Below are positions 1-12,250 of a stretch of DNA of 64,000 nucleotides, one piece after another. The notes under the pieces are model-generated. The model searched no databases, was not told the DNA's origin, and saw nothing but the letters and a program-made list of their open reading frames with translations. The first letter of the stretch is position 1, and each line of letters starts with the position of its first letter. Both the position numbers and the translations under genes were made by a program. This DNA comes from Paralvinella palmiformis (Eukaryota > Annelida > Polychaeta > Terebellida > Alvinellidae): assembly GCA_025642065.1 (NCBI GenBank), contig JAODUP010000118.1:310001-374000 (forward strand). Direction: 5' to 3'.

Positions 1-589
1 AAGTAATACCTTTAAACAAATTGTTTTTATAGAGTATTTGAAAAACGCAGTGGAGTTTTGTGCAACTAGAGTACCTAACCAGCTGTGGTAATAATTTCTA
101 GATCAGTTAAAGCATTATTTATTCATAACTACATCTGAATGTGTAATAGAAATTTATCTTCATTCACTATTTGATTATCTATGCTTTAAAAAAATCAGCC
201 TGTAAAAGTATCTATGCTAAAAAAGTATGAAGAAGTATAAAAGCACAAACATAAAATAAAGCCTAATTCTTTTTTATAGTCTATAATGGCAGCACTGAAC
301 TGTACTAGAACTTAAAGTAAAAACTGCCAAGGAATTTACTTTGTGATGGAAATTGCCACTGGAATTTGGAAAACAAAGTAACTATGGGGATAACTGAAAA
401 GTGGCAATGAGTGTTGTGAATGATATCGCTGTATGTATCAATGTACCAAATACGAGTGAGTGAGTGAGAACGGAGTGAGTGAGAACGTAGTTAGCCTCAG
501 AACTTTTCACAAATCGGATATACGGCTGAGGATTGCCTTCAAATAATGTTAACAACATCATAAGGCAAACAAAACATACCGATACTCAC

Positions 590-719
590 CTGGTATTAAA
601 TGTACTGCTGTGAGTGTTATAAACAACGTGCTGACCAGTAACTTGTCAGCTAAGGGATCCAGATAGCTGCCAAATGAGGAAGCTTGGCTAGGAAATCGTC
701 TCGCTATGTAGCCATCCAG
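590..719 (-). CDS. CRLS1: CRLS1 coding exon 3 (catalytic signature)
   Basis: 130 bases between a CCTCCAAG acceptor and a GTGAGT donor. It encodes LDGYIARRF, then [13 protein letters not shown], the metal- and CDP-binding Asp cluster of CDP-alcohol phosphatidyltransferases, followed by a hydrophobic segment ending LIPG. All catalytic aspartates of the motif are present. It leaves one base for a further exon off the left edge. Confidence 0.94.
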
Positions 720-3700
720 CTTGGAGGCAAACAATAAAGTTAATCATTCACAATATTTTGTTACTATAACAGGTGGATGTAAGAAGTAATCTGATTTCTT
801 AATTTACACTATGCTGAAAATCTACTGCTCAATTGTATTCAACTGACACTGACAGCGTCAGCTAAACAACTTGGTGGTGTATGACAAATGCTCTTTGAAT
901 AAATAACCATTTTTTCATAGTACAGTAGTGAATGATTTCATGGCTTCATGATTTCAATGTTTTATTAAACTAGATCATTTATAGTTTATACTATCATGAA
1001 AGTCCAAATATTCTATTGCAAAGCACAAAATAACAACAAAATCTGACACCAAGTTATCTGATATGACAAATTATTTGCATTCTATATAGTGCACGAAGGA
1101 ATTAAACAAACGTGTGCTGACAAATTAGGTCTGCAGCTACAATGCAAGTTATGAATTAAGCACAATTATCCCCTGCTCATCAAAATATTATTTCAGTGAT
1201 TACTTCAATACAATGAACTACGCATACAAACATACAGATACTAAACAGTGTTTCTAATCACATGGATGGTAGCAGTTACATACCATAAACTGAAAGTAGT
1301 CACATCAGGGCTAGAATTTCCCAAGAATTTACGAAAATCAACTTGTATTCATGTTATATTCCTGCTTTAAATTTTTTTATGTGTGTCAAAACTGTAAAAC
1401 TAACTAAACATATCATTCTTAATTTACCATTAATTTATCTGAATATACTGATGTTCTTGAGTTCTCCCACCTCACATTATTTTTAGCAGAGTGAATGATT
1501 CCATCACACACAACTGGTACTCAACAGGCAATCACACCTAGTCAAATGATATTAACATTGGCCATGTCTGCAAGTGTAATTGTCGATTGTTTGTGGATTT
1601 TGAGGTTATTTCTTTAAAAAGATACACATAGTAAATTACTAATATATGGTAAAAAGAGTGTCAATTAAATGCAAGTCGGTGTGATATTTCTGTGAACTGT
1701 CCAAACTTTGTTGTAATCAGACTCAACAAAACTACGGGGGCCATTTTCAATGACACAATCAATTTCACTGGTCCATTAAACACTGTTACATATACAATCA
1801 GATTAATCACATAAAACTTTAATGTTCAATTTAAAAAATAAATGCGTTTCCATAAATGTTTGTTTCCAATTTCAGCAGTATATTATGAATCTTCGGTAAT
1901 TTTGGACGATTCATATTTGATTCGCACAATAAAAAGTTGTACGAATCCTTGCACAAATTCATTCATGGATTGGTTTCAAAATTCTAGCCCTGCACATTGT
2001 TACTGAAGGCTTACTCAGGTGAATACACTGCTAACAAAAACATTCATTTACATTTAAGACGTTGATCGTGCTACATAATTCTGTTCTTGGTGTATCAACA
2101 AACTATAATTTACTTACGGTTTCATGAGTAACTAGAAATATCGTGTTGCTAAAAATACTGTCAAGTTTCATGAAAAATTAAATCACTTCATTCCCACTGA
2201 TTGGCAAGGGAGATAGGCTTATTCGATACTCACAGAAAGATATCAAATGCTGCTGGTCCATGCTGTTATGTCATTATTCGGACTCAAAATGTATTGCATG
2301 CTTTTGCAATAAAACAAAAACTTGTCACAGGCATAGGCTGTTGAGTACTAAACACAAAACCTATTCAAAACCACCTCACCCAGTACAAATCAATGGGCAT
2401 GACTGATTATCTCAATTGGCTGAGCTCCATACACATTCCCACTGTCAACTCTGATTGGTCCAACTTACAAGGTCTGTTATTCCTGCATACGCAAACATGC
2501 CACAAGCGAAGACGTATGACTGCTGAAGGACCATGTAGCCCAAGACTGGTGCTAATGCTACTCTGGAAATGGTTAAAGCATTGGGTATCGTCAGAATTAC
2601 ATCTTCTCTCTGCAAATGAAATAATTAATCAGTTTTGTGAAATTGAGCAAAAAAGCTGACTTGCGCAGATAACACATAATCAGTTGAATGCACTTCCGTC
2701 TATAGTACTGTCCATTTGGAATACCCTACAAACCGGTATTCAAGTTATGTAATGGTCCTCAAATCAGATTACAAAATAACAGCATTCTTTATTTTAAGCC
2801 TTTTCTTATCATAAATAAACTTATCGTTTACGAAACACAACTTATTTAAACATTATAAACCTAGCTTCAGCAGAAATATGACCATTGAGCAAGTGGTTTA
2901 TTTAACTGTAGCCCTGGTAACATCTGGAAAATGTAAACAGTTGATGAGTGACTCCCCAAAGAAATATCCCAACAATACAGTTAACATTCAGATACAAAAC
3001 CGAACTTGAAGATATGCAGTGCAGTGTACACCACCAACTGCAATGTGGCAGAGAAAACCTTGCCAGTTGCCTGGTTGGTTGAAAAACACCTCCTACTATA
3101 AAGTCACAGCCGGGATTCAAACCTCCAATCTCCAGCACAGCATGACCAGGAGTAAGAAAGCCCCCTGATCTTACCCACTAGGCCATAGAGGTGGATAGTG
3201 TAATTACTTGGTAATATATATCTGAATTCGTTTAAGGGTAGTAACAGCTTTTAACGGTCTATTCAACAATAGAATTATACAATAGGTCTAAGGATTGTTT
3301 ATTTGTTCTGTGTGGTATTCCAATTCTGGAATTGCTTATTTAAAACAAAATTGAATTGGAATTGATAAATTTGGAATTGAAGTTTGCTATAGTATAAACA
3401 AATTAAATACACACATAAATTTACCATTTTATTTTTTAATTCAGAAATATTTCTTCCATGACAATGCTACTTGGAATATTCCAAGTAGGTATTCAGAGTA
3501 ACTACTTGTATCAGTGATTGGAATATGTAAAAATAGAATTGATATATTTGGAATTGATAAATCATTTATCAATTCCAATTATCATAAATGTGATGTGGAA
3601 TTGACTAAATGGAACTTACTCCACGTCTGGTGCATAATCATGTTATCAACTGGTCATAGTTCCACTGAAGCCTAATATATATCTAACTGGACTTCAGTGG

Positions 3701-6700
3701 CTTTATTTAATCATGTTGACATAGGAGATCCTGAACTCATTAAGGGCTGTGACAATCTAGGTTTGTTCAACAAATACATTGAATCTTTGGGTGAGGACTT
3801 TAAATCTCTGTGCTACCAACCAAAATCTGGAAAAGACAGCTAAGCCAGTGGGATGGCATAAAAACTATAATTTGAAAACAATGGTTAATGTGTCCTATCA
3901 CAGTAAGGCATGAAAAAATGGTTAAATCTACTTTAAAGCACATATAGGCCATACCATTATTCAGATGATAATAAAGCCAACATATAAATATTCGTATTTT
4001 GTTTTATTCCAACATCTAGCAATAGGAATAGTTTACTTCAATTTGGGTATACTATCTACATACACTCAAAGCTAATTATATTGATTTCAGATACAATGCT
4101 GTTAAAAGTACTACTAATTAATATATTTGAATTGAAGTTGCCAGAATACATCTATAAACAATGCACATTTTAAATACCACCTGTGTAGAAACATCACCCA
4201 AACCACCCCCACCACCCCCTATGGAAATGGCTTTGGCGCATGAACAGAGTACCCCATAGTGTATTCCATATGGACAGTATTGCAGGTCATTATACTATTT
4301 AGTGATATTACAGAAGAAATATATCACTTATAACTCAATTTAATTTAGTATAAAACCAAATCTGTTGTTATTTACTTCAAGCATCAAAAAACTCGTAGGT
4401 CATAAAGGTCTGAGCATTCAACATCAGAACTGTATTTTACAGCAGAACTTAAGGGGGTATGTTTATACTAGTGATATACAAATTATTATATGTAGATTAA
4501 TTGTGTAAAAGCCTAACTCATTCTTATTTTATATGTAATCACATATGTGTCCAGGGTTGGAGCCAAGTACATGGGAAAGTACTTGAATACAAACACAATT
4601 CAAGTATTCGAGTACAAGTACATTTTTTAATTACATTTCCTCAAATATAAAAAATATATAATGGGAATTGGAATTAATAAATTTGATGGGAATTGGACAG
4701 TCCTTTTCATCGAGATTCACAATCCTCGGTAAATCAGGAGCTGGCTAACTTTTTGAGTTATTTCGTAATAATGGTCAAGGGGGCCATGATTTATAATATT
4801 TTACTCTATTAAAATTGTCTGGAATTACTCGATAAAATCAAATAACATTATTTGTTTTGGACATTTTAAAAGCAGATTAGTTAGTTATGACTGCAAACAT
4901 AACTAAAAGTGAACTGCACTGAGAAAAAAAAACTCCCTTTTGAGGATGAAATCATGGACAGGATTTACTATTCACTGAAATAACTGTTTGTTCATTGCCC
5001 GTTGCTTCAAATTTGTGGGGTAATGTAGAAGGTATATTCAGGTTTATAATATAAAATATTGAACTCACAACTTGTTTCCAACCTAATAAATTATATGTGA
5101 CAGTTATATTGATCTTACACAGTTTCAGATGAAAAAAAACATTTAAAATACACACAGCTATTTCGTATTATCAAACTCATTTAAATTATAAATATCATTA
5201 ATTTCTCACGTATTTCAGGGCTCGACATTAACTTTTTTGGCCACTTGTCATGTAGGACAAGTCACACTTCATTTTGCTTGTTCGGAAAAAAAATCGCTTG
5301 TCCAAGAACTGGCCAGGTTGGCTTTAGTAGGTACACCCTTAGCTACAGGTTTTGCAGAACATTTCATTTGCTGCCTTATCAGGAAACAGCCACGGAAATT
5401 CAAATGTCCACTTAGCAATACAATTTACAGTATTCTTTTGTGTCAGAACGTCCCTTGGCATTATTTGGAATTTATGAAACTGGAATTTCCACTGAACATG
5501 CCATCTACTCTAAATTCTAAATTTTTTTAATCAGTCTCCGTGGGGAAGCTATAAATTACAGACCATATACGTCTCCCTCATTTGAGGTTGCCAGCCACGT
5601 TAAAAATCGCCATTTCAGCCATTGTTATTATTAATAATTTAATTAATCCATATTTATGTCATAATATTAAATGTTAATAGATTGAAAGAATTTTACAGTG
5701 ATCAAAAAAAAAACAGGAAAGGGACAGAAATCCACCATATAAACAAGACCATGTGCTTTTATTTATTGTAAACAAAGACAACTGGCCAATCAGGAGAGAG
5801 TATTTGAGTCGCGTGACCATCAAATGCAAATTGCTATTACCAGCCAAGTCACAGCTCAACAAAATCCTACGTCCTTCAAGCATGGTTCTTATATTCGTAA
5901 ATAGTTAATTATGACAGCTGAAATGGTTACAGCAGTAGATTTTAGCATTATTTCAGATCAGGAAACTATCGCTGATATCGGTCCAAAATCCAGCCTACAA
6001 TTGAGAACCGTGCTTTTTAGCAACCATTGGTGTAGTATTGGGGCAGGTGTTTTAAACAATGATGCTTTTTTTCCACTGTGAAGAGCTCCAAAACAGCGGA
6101 AAATCATTCTACGGAAAATGTATTTTTGATGGTTTTTAGACACAGCGAACAACCAAACATGTGGTTTTACTTGTCTGATTACGTAGTCCGGGACTACCAT
6201 TAATGTCGAGCCCTGTATTTATGCGAGACATTAGGATATTCTAGAAATAAGAGGTTTAGCCAGATTAACATAACTATTAATATTATACTATATTTTTTTT
6301 TAAATTCTTGCCACCTGGGTCAAAAGCTAGCCAGCCTCTGATTGGCCATTACTTCAGGAATCTTTGGAATGAAAAGGACCATTGACCAAATGGAACTGAA
6401 ATTGATCCCAAGTCTAGTTAGATTATTCACCCTAAATATAATTGAAGTGGTTATGTAGCCGAGCATCGGAAGCCTGTTCGCTGTTGCAAAGGTTCAAGGA
6501 CTCAATGCGCAGGCTCCATATTAGGAGGAGTTTTTCATCCAGCCAGGCAACTGGCGAGGTTTTCTCCAATGAACATGCCATCTACTCTAAATTCCAATTT
6601 TTTTGAATTAGTCTCCGTGGGGAAGCTATAAATTACAGACCATATATACGTCTCCCTCATTTGAGGTTGCCAGCCACGTTAAAAACCGCCATTTCAGCCA

Positions 6701-8361
6701 TTGTTATTATTAATAATATAATTAATCCATATTTATGTCATAATATTAACATAAAATGGAGGAAAAAAACACAGTGATCAAACAAATAAACAGGAAAGGG
6801 ACAAAAATCCACCATATAAACAAGACCATGTGCTTTTATTTACTGTAAACAAAGACAACTGGCCAATCAGGAGAGAGTATTTGAGTCATGTGACCATCAT
6901 AATGCAAATTGCTATTTACCAGCCAAGATCACCAGCTCACCAAAATCTCTCCCGTCCTTCAAGCATGGTTCTTATATTCAGTAAATATTTATAATTATGA
7001 CAGCTGAAATGGCTACAGCAGTAGATTTTAGCATTATTTCAGATCAGGAAACAAAATCCAGCCTACAATTGAGAATAGTGCTTTTTAGCAACCATTGGTG
7101 TAGTATTGGGGCACGTGTTTTAAACAATAATCCTTTATCCACTGTGAAGAGCTCCAAAACAGCGGAAAATCATTTTACGGAAAATGTATTTTCGATGGTT
7201 TTTAGACACCCCGAACAACCAAGCATGTGGTTTTACTTGTCTGATTATGTAGTCCGGGACAACCATTAATGTCGAGCCCTGTATTTGTGCGAGACATTAG
7301 GATATTCTAGAAATAAGAGGTTTCGCCAGATTAACATAACTATTATACTATATTTTTTTAAATTCTTGTCACCTGGGTCAAAAGCTAGCCAGCCTCTGAT
7401 TGGCCATTACTTCAGGAATCTTTGGAATGAAAAGGACCATTGACCAAATGGAATTGAAATTGATCCCAAGTCTGGTTAGATTATTCACCCTAAATATAAT
7501 TGAAGTGGTTATGTAGCCGAGCATCGGAAACCTGTTCGCTGTCGCTAAAGGTCCAAGGACTCAATGCGCAGGCTCCCGATAGCCCTGAGGGGAAATGATA
7601 CCCCAGCCAGTCACTGTAGGACATGGCCTCTTACAGGGGCTTTGTTAATTTCATGCTTGATTTACTGCAGGAAATATGGTTGCTGCTGAGTGCTCAGATC
7701 TTTATATCCTCGTCTGAGCATCCGAAACAAGCCAAAATAGTGCTCATTCCTCAGCTGTTTACCACCAGCATATACGGTTCCGACCAGTGACTTGAAAGAA
7801 AACTTTTCAGGTCTAAGGCCAGAAAGAGCATGGGTATTGAATGATCAGAACAATAACACCAAAACACAGATTTCTGGTGTTCAGCTACACAAGCACTTCA
7901 CAAAATACTCATACCCATCCTTTGGATGAGTCCGAACTTTCTGTTTCTTCGGAAGCTTCTTTTACTGAAGGATCAACATCCTTAGGTGTTCTTTCTTTAT
8001 TAGCCAAAACAGATGTAGTGTACAATTCCCGTGCACATAAACAACACGACACATTATTAACGTCGACTAGTAAGGGCAGTTTTGTCTTTTTAACTGTGAG
8101 GTTCCATGAACAATCACTTGCAGTTCTCGGTAATATGCCATTATTCCTATTCACTGATAATATTCTGCTGACAGACACATATTTACTGAATCTGTTCGTA
8201 TGCACGTGTCCGGGTGGATAATTACTATACAATTTTCTTAACGCAACCGAACACGGCGATTTGTTTATCCGCTGGTAGATAAATATCCTTGACTCCGTCG
8301 GAAAGCACATGTTCAACATTCGACGAGTTATACAATAACAAAGCTTTCTTGTCATGTGCAT
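590..8361 (-). CDS. CRLS1: Cardiolipin synthase, mitochondrial (gene span, 3' partial)
   Basis: CRLS1 joins CDP-diacylglycerol and phosphatidylglycerol into cardiolipin at the mitochondrial inner membrane. Three minus-strand coding exons are visible: 7915-8361, 2469-2609 and 590-719. All introns are GT-AG and every junction is in phase 0, giving 239 codons and leaving one base for the next exon. Exon 1 encodes an Arg-rich N-terminus suited to mitochondrial import. Exon 2 encodes the family block around [10 protein letters not shown] and the first membrane helix. Exon 3 carries the CDP-alcohol phosphatidyltransferase signature DG-x2-AR-x9-G-x3-D-x3-D. Human CRLS1 has about 300 residues, so roughly 60-90 C-terminal residues lie beyond position 1. 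Start chosen: the ATG at 8361; a second ATG at codon 15 is possible. Identification is from remembered family motifs, not a search. Confidence 0.93.
2469..2609 (-). CDS. CRLS1: CRLS1 coding exon 2
   Basis: 141 bases, 47 codons, phase 0 at both ends, flanked by a TTTGCAG acceptor and a GTAAGT donor on the minus strand. It encodes [20 protein letters not shown], then a hydrophobic helix ending GITDL. This matches the IPN-T-R-x3-P-x-LGY block of eukaryotic cardiolipin synthases. It has no start or stop codon, so a simple ORF list misses it. Confidence 0.92.
3050..3197 (-). mobile_element. tRNA-derived SINE, family 1, head copy
   Basis: On the minus strand this starts with a tRNA-like head (CCACCTCTATGGCCTAGTGG, then GTAAGA), has a B-box-like GGTTTGAATCC, and runs into the linker AGGAGGTGTTTTTCAACC. 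The same head and linker recur at 17499-17680 and 52024-52315. It lies in the CRLS1 intron between exons 1 and 2. Confidence 0.75.
3325..3620 (+). repeat. GGAATTGA-rich interspersed repeat, copy 1
   Basis: A block of repeated GGAATTGA/AATTCC words with the internal landmarks TTCAGAAATATTTC and CTACTTGGAATATTCCAAGT. The same ordered landmarks occur at 48960-49250, so this is a dispersed repeat. Shorter pieces are near 4655-4700. No termini or target duplication were resolved. Confidence 0.6.
5216..6215 (+). mobile_element. DNA-transposon-like element with 16-bp terminal inverted repeats
   Basis: The ends are CAGGGCTCGACATTAA at 5216 and its exact reverse complement ending at 6215. CAGGG ends suggest the hAT superfamily. 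Both ends abut TATTT; a full 8-bp target duplication is not clear. A SINE family 1 body (about 5487-5640) sits inside. The small plus-strand ORFs within look incidental and no transposase motif was seen. It lies in a CRLS1 intron. Confidence 0.6.
5495..7576 (+). repeat. Tandem duplication of about 1 kb in a CRLS1 intron
   Basis: Unit A, about 5495-6514, and unit B, about 6567-7576, align in order over their whole lengths: SINE body, transposon interior, right inverted repeat (6200-6215 and 7266-7281), then about 290 bases of shared flank ending in CAATGCGCAGGCTCC. Because non-element flank is shared, this is segmental duplication, not two insertions. Both breakpoints fall next to SINE body or linker sequence (6515-6566). 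Identity looks above 90 percent by eye. Confidence 0.8.
7915..8361 (-). CDS. CRLS1: CRLS1 coding exon 1 (transit peptide)
   Basis: 149 codons from ATG 8361 to a GTATGAG donor just below 7915. Basic residues are spread through the first 35 positions with few acidic ones, as in a mitochondrial presequence. The last 25 residues are Ser/Glu/Asp-rich and end Lys-Gly-Trp before the splice. The plus-strand ORF over the same bases is a shadow. Confidence 0.88.
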
Positions 8362-8501
8362 TGTTGAAATCAGTAAATCGAAACGATATAGTTAAACGTC
8401 CAAGAATAGTCGCATGACAATTCCTGCTAATTGTGGTCAAAAGATGTATAAATAAATAAAACATTTAGATCTAATTTTCACGCCGAAACTGCTCGTAGGG
8501 C

Positions 8502-8513
8502 GCCGCCATATTG
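8502..8513 (-). promoter_or_regulatory. YY1-like site upstream of CRLS1
   Basis: The minus strand reads CAATATGGCGGC, a match to the YY1 core CAANATGGCGGC. It lies about 140 bases upstream of the CRLS1 start codon, where such sites often sit at metazoan core promoters of mitochondrial genes. Function is inferred. Confidence 0.45.
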
Positions 8514-9960
8514 TAAATAGCCTCAAAGCTATATTACTGTAAATTTATATATTGATGTATAATCTTCTCACTAGCTACATATAAATAAATCAGTATGAAA
8601 AAAATATATAATACTAGCCATGAATAAATATAAATATGCATATTTTCGAATCTACACTATTTTAGTTATTAGGTCATTTCGACCTTGTTTTAAGAGGACC
8701 ACAATGTAAATAAGTTTTACACTATCAAGGACTATTTATTTAAGCTCTCTGGATATATCTGGGCTTTTGTGGTATCCTCGTTTTTTTTTTGTATGTGTAA
8801 AATTTATTATGTACTCTTTTGTACTCCATAGAAAGTTACATCAATAAGTTTTACTCAATAAATCAAATATCAATATTTTGTCATCTAGATCTACTTGGAA
8901 TATATTTTAAAAAAAACATGAATTCATCTGAAATCTCTTTGTACATAATTAAGTATGTACCATTTTTTGGTATATGTTAAGAAACTAGGTTGTTTGAAAA
9001 ATATCATGGTAATTTTTCACGGTCTTTCATTTAATTTGGGCCAATGTTTCTAAAACAGGGGCGTAATTTCGGTGTGGCGAATTGTCCTGCTAACCATGCG
9101 GGTGACAACAACTTCCGGTTAACAGATTTGTGTATTTAGTTTTTGAACTGTCAACTTATTCTCATCATTATTGAAGTCATAATATGGAGGTAATTTATTA
9201 ATAATGAAGATTGTTCTCCCCACATTATATTTAAATTACGTGTATCCTAAATATTTGTAGATAGTAAGATACCGAGTTTTATGAATAAAAAGGACCACAC
9301 TGTCATTGTCACTGACTCGACTGAGTGTGACACTCAGACAGTCAGTCGACTCATTCAGTCATTGACAATGTGATCCTTTTGATTCACTGAAAATAATTGA
9401 TCGTAGTGGACGTAGATATGCACTTTCAATTTCATCAAAAATTAACTTGAGTAGTTTGATAAAAAACATTATTTAAACATGAAGAGCTCAGTTTCAATAA
9501 TCATATACAGTTTCATGAGTTTGAATGGCTCCGGGAACTTTCGCCACCCGAACTTTTTTGCCAGCGGGCCCATTGGCCAGCGATCACCAAATTCCCTGCC
9601 CTCTTCGCCACCAATTGTCGGGCCCATTCGTCACTGAAGCTTGAGCCTATTCACCACTCACACTTTTAATTGTTTAATGGCACTTTTATTATTAATAACT
9701 ATATTTGCAATTAATAGTGTGGAAAGCACCAAATTTATTTGAGTCACAACAATAATAGATGATAAAATGTCCTGAAAAAAAGCGTGATTTGCCCATATGT
9801 GTTAAATACATGATTATTTCTTCCGCGTTAGATACGCTATTTATTTTATTCACCCATTAAATATAAGGATGAATGGGCCATGAAAACTGATAAATTTTAC
9901 ATGGCGAAAAGGCCTCAGTGGCGAGTCTTCCCGTTTGAATTATGTCAATAGGTAATAACA
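8514..9960. other. AT-rich intergenic stretch upstream of CRLS1
   Basis: No exon with coding character was seen on either strand. The only structure noticed is the imperfect inverted repeat near 9286-9382. Confidence 0.5.
9286..9382. repeat. Imperfect inverted repeat (cruciform-prone)
   Basis: The arms start AAAAGGACCACACTGTCA and end TGACAATGTGATCCTTTT. The centre is packed with GACTGA/TCAGTC words. It could be a short fold-back element; no target duplication was found. Confidence 0.55.
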
Positions 9961-9966
9961 TGTAAA

Positions 9967-10148
9967 GATGATGATTGATGTTTTACGGCCACTTTTGTGC
10001 ACAAGGTAGGCTAAATGGGCTGAGCGACCTCCAAAGGTAATGAAACAAAGTGAAAAATGAAACAACCTTCAGATATGCCCACGCCGGGATTAGAACATGA
10101 GTGGAAGTGATCTGTGGTCCAGCACGCTACTGCTAGACCATGGAGGCG
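9967..10148 (-). mobile_element. tRNA-derived SINE, family 2
   Basis: Minus-strand copy. The head reads CGCCTCCATGGTCTAGCAGT, with a degraded B box, then a body GGAGGTCGCTCAGCCCATTT and a tail TAAAACATCAATCATCAT. Other copies: 27072-27258, 45886-45967 (head only), 46085-46269, 57729-57890. Confidence 0.8.
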
Positions 10149-10916
10149 ACCAATATAAAGAAAGTTGTACACATTTTAATAAGCTCAAGTGATTATCATG
10201 AATTTATGTCACCTCTAATCTTAATACCAGATCTATGGAGTAGGGATGGCACAACTAGAGTCTGTTAAAAACTCCAGTCAAGTCTTGTTTTCTATGCAAG
10301 CTATTTCTTAATAAATGGATCACAGCAGATTGTAACGATCCCTTATCAAATGTTTGTCTAATCAGAATCAGAATGTCACTCTGGCGGAATAAAAACATAT
10401 TGCCTCAGGGTTGGCAGGTTTCTCCCGTACACAGTAAAAGCCACAGTAATTATATATCTTGAGCAGACATCTTGGCTAATCATCAGTAGTATAAATTCGC
10501 ATGGCTATTGATAATGTCATCATTTACATATACTCTCTTGAGGTGCATATGTGACATACAAATTTATACTTTGCAAATGTTGAATATTGTGCCTGGACAA
10601 TATCTTAAAGTTTTGAAGTGTTATTTTACACATTATCACATAACATTCAATATGTTCAAGGGATGTAGATAACGAGATTCTGTCTGGCAGCACTACATCT
10701 GTAAGGGTGCCAAATGTGATATAATACACCAATTAAATCTTGAATATTTGCTATTTTTCTTAGAACTATTTTGTTAAACAGATGAATAAATTAATAATTA
10801 ATTGTATCCCAGTACAATTGTACGAATGTACTATGGTTTGCATGTTGTTATGGTGCTGCACCTTAAAATAAACATACCTGGAAGTTTCTTCCCACATCTC
10901 ACCACTTTCTGCCATT

Positions 10917-10978
10917 TCTCCCCAGCAGAAAGGTATTTATCCCCATGGCAGGGGAGAAATACCTTTCTGCTGGGGAGA
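10917..10978. repeat. Perfect 22-bp inverted repeat with short loop
   Basis: Arms 10917-10938 and 10957-10978 are exact reverse complements (core CCCAGCAGAAAGGTATTT). The 18-base loop is itself partly palindromic around CCCCATGG. It lies just beyond the C-terminal end of a LINE relic. Confidence 0.75.
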
Positions 10979-11399
10979 AAGCTTGAGGCTATGTCCTCTG
11001 GTGTTTGACATGTCAGCTAGTGAAGAGAATTGGCTAGATTCCAGCCTGTCTATACTTTTCAGGATCTTGTACACTTGAAGTATGTCGCCTTGTCTCCTAC
11101 AATAGTACAAAGATGCGAGTCTCGGGTAAATGTTGCCCATACAAGTCCAAGCATTCTTAATGCTTTGGACACATGCCTATGGAAATTCAGATCCCGGTCA
11201 ATGGTGACACCTAAGTCCTCCTCTGTTATTTCTTCCAGGGAGGTATTTCTCATACTGTACTCATAACATGGGTTTGTTGAGCATAGATGGAGAACATTGC
11301 ATTTGGCCTCATTAAATCCCATCTGGCATTTCTGGGACCAGTCCATTAACCGAAGTATGCTGCCTTATGGCATGCCACTGAGGATTTCTGCCCAAGTAG

Positions 11400-12005
11400 A
11401 TAACTTAGACTATATGCAAAAAACACATCAATCATTATTTTGATCTAAACTCATGCAGTCATGTAGTGAAAATAGAAGTGAACCAAGTTGATGATAATAA
11501 TTCATGGCTTTATAACTAAAATCAATGTTTATATGTAGAATTAGTTGATTTTTTTAATTATTGATAATTCTTGTTGGACTCTCGTTTGAAGTCAGCGTCT
11601 GTAACAAGACAACTCCTATCCAAGACATCCCATACCCAAGAGCGTCGTATCTCATTCGTTTGGCGCATAGATGTAGATCTACATCTTGTTTTCATAGAAG
11701 AGTGTGCTTACCATTGTTGTATTAATATAGTATTATTGAAAAAAAATAAAATAAGTTATTTCAGTAAATTTATCATTGTTTTGCAAGGCAATCTTGTTTT
11801 TCAAATACTTTTTCCCATGGTTCACAAGCGCAATGTTCGATGATGTTTCTTTGCTATTTCATGTGTCAAAAACATTTGATATCATCTAAAAATACTGCAG
11901 GGAAAAGTTAAACGATTTTTAGGTCGGCTTAATGGACAGTACTACCATAGATCGTGATATTTAAGGCCTAAAATACGATCTCGGCTTAATGGTCGGGACC
12001 TACTG
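11400..12005. mobile_element. Pogo/Tigger-like non-autonomous element, 5'-truncated copy
   Basis: The right end is the reverse complement of CAGTAGGTCCCGACCATTAA and is followed by TA. The body matches 23225-23862 in order (atcattattttgatct; catgcagtcatg; caagcgcaatgttcgatg). The left end is missing. TA target and CAGTAGGTCCC termini fit the pogo/Tc1-mariner group; no transposase is present. Confidence 0.7.
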
Positions 12006-12250
12006 TAGCTGGGTCATACATGAGCATTCCAGGAATAAAGCCACAGACTGTTATTTATCATATGCTTGACTAGCTTGTCTCCACGGTTGGATTTATGATG
12101 GTCGTAAACCTGTTCATGACAGTGTCATAAAGCTGTCGTAAATACCTTTATGACAACATATACCATCATAAACCTATATTTTGTGATTTTAATTTTTAAC
12201 TTTCTCTTTTTGATCTTTTGATACTATTTTACCAGTTGTGGATTATCATT

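Noticed and set aside
6997..7269. 90-codon ORF in the CRLS1-intron repeat
   Set aside because: The duplicate copy carries indels and stops in the same frame, so it is not a maintained protein.
7841..8221. 126-codon plus-strand ORF
   Set aside because: Antisense to CRLS1 exon 1, which has the transit-peptide composition and a correct donor.
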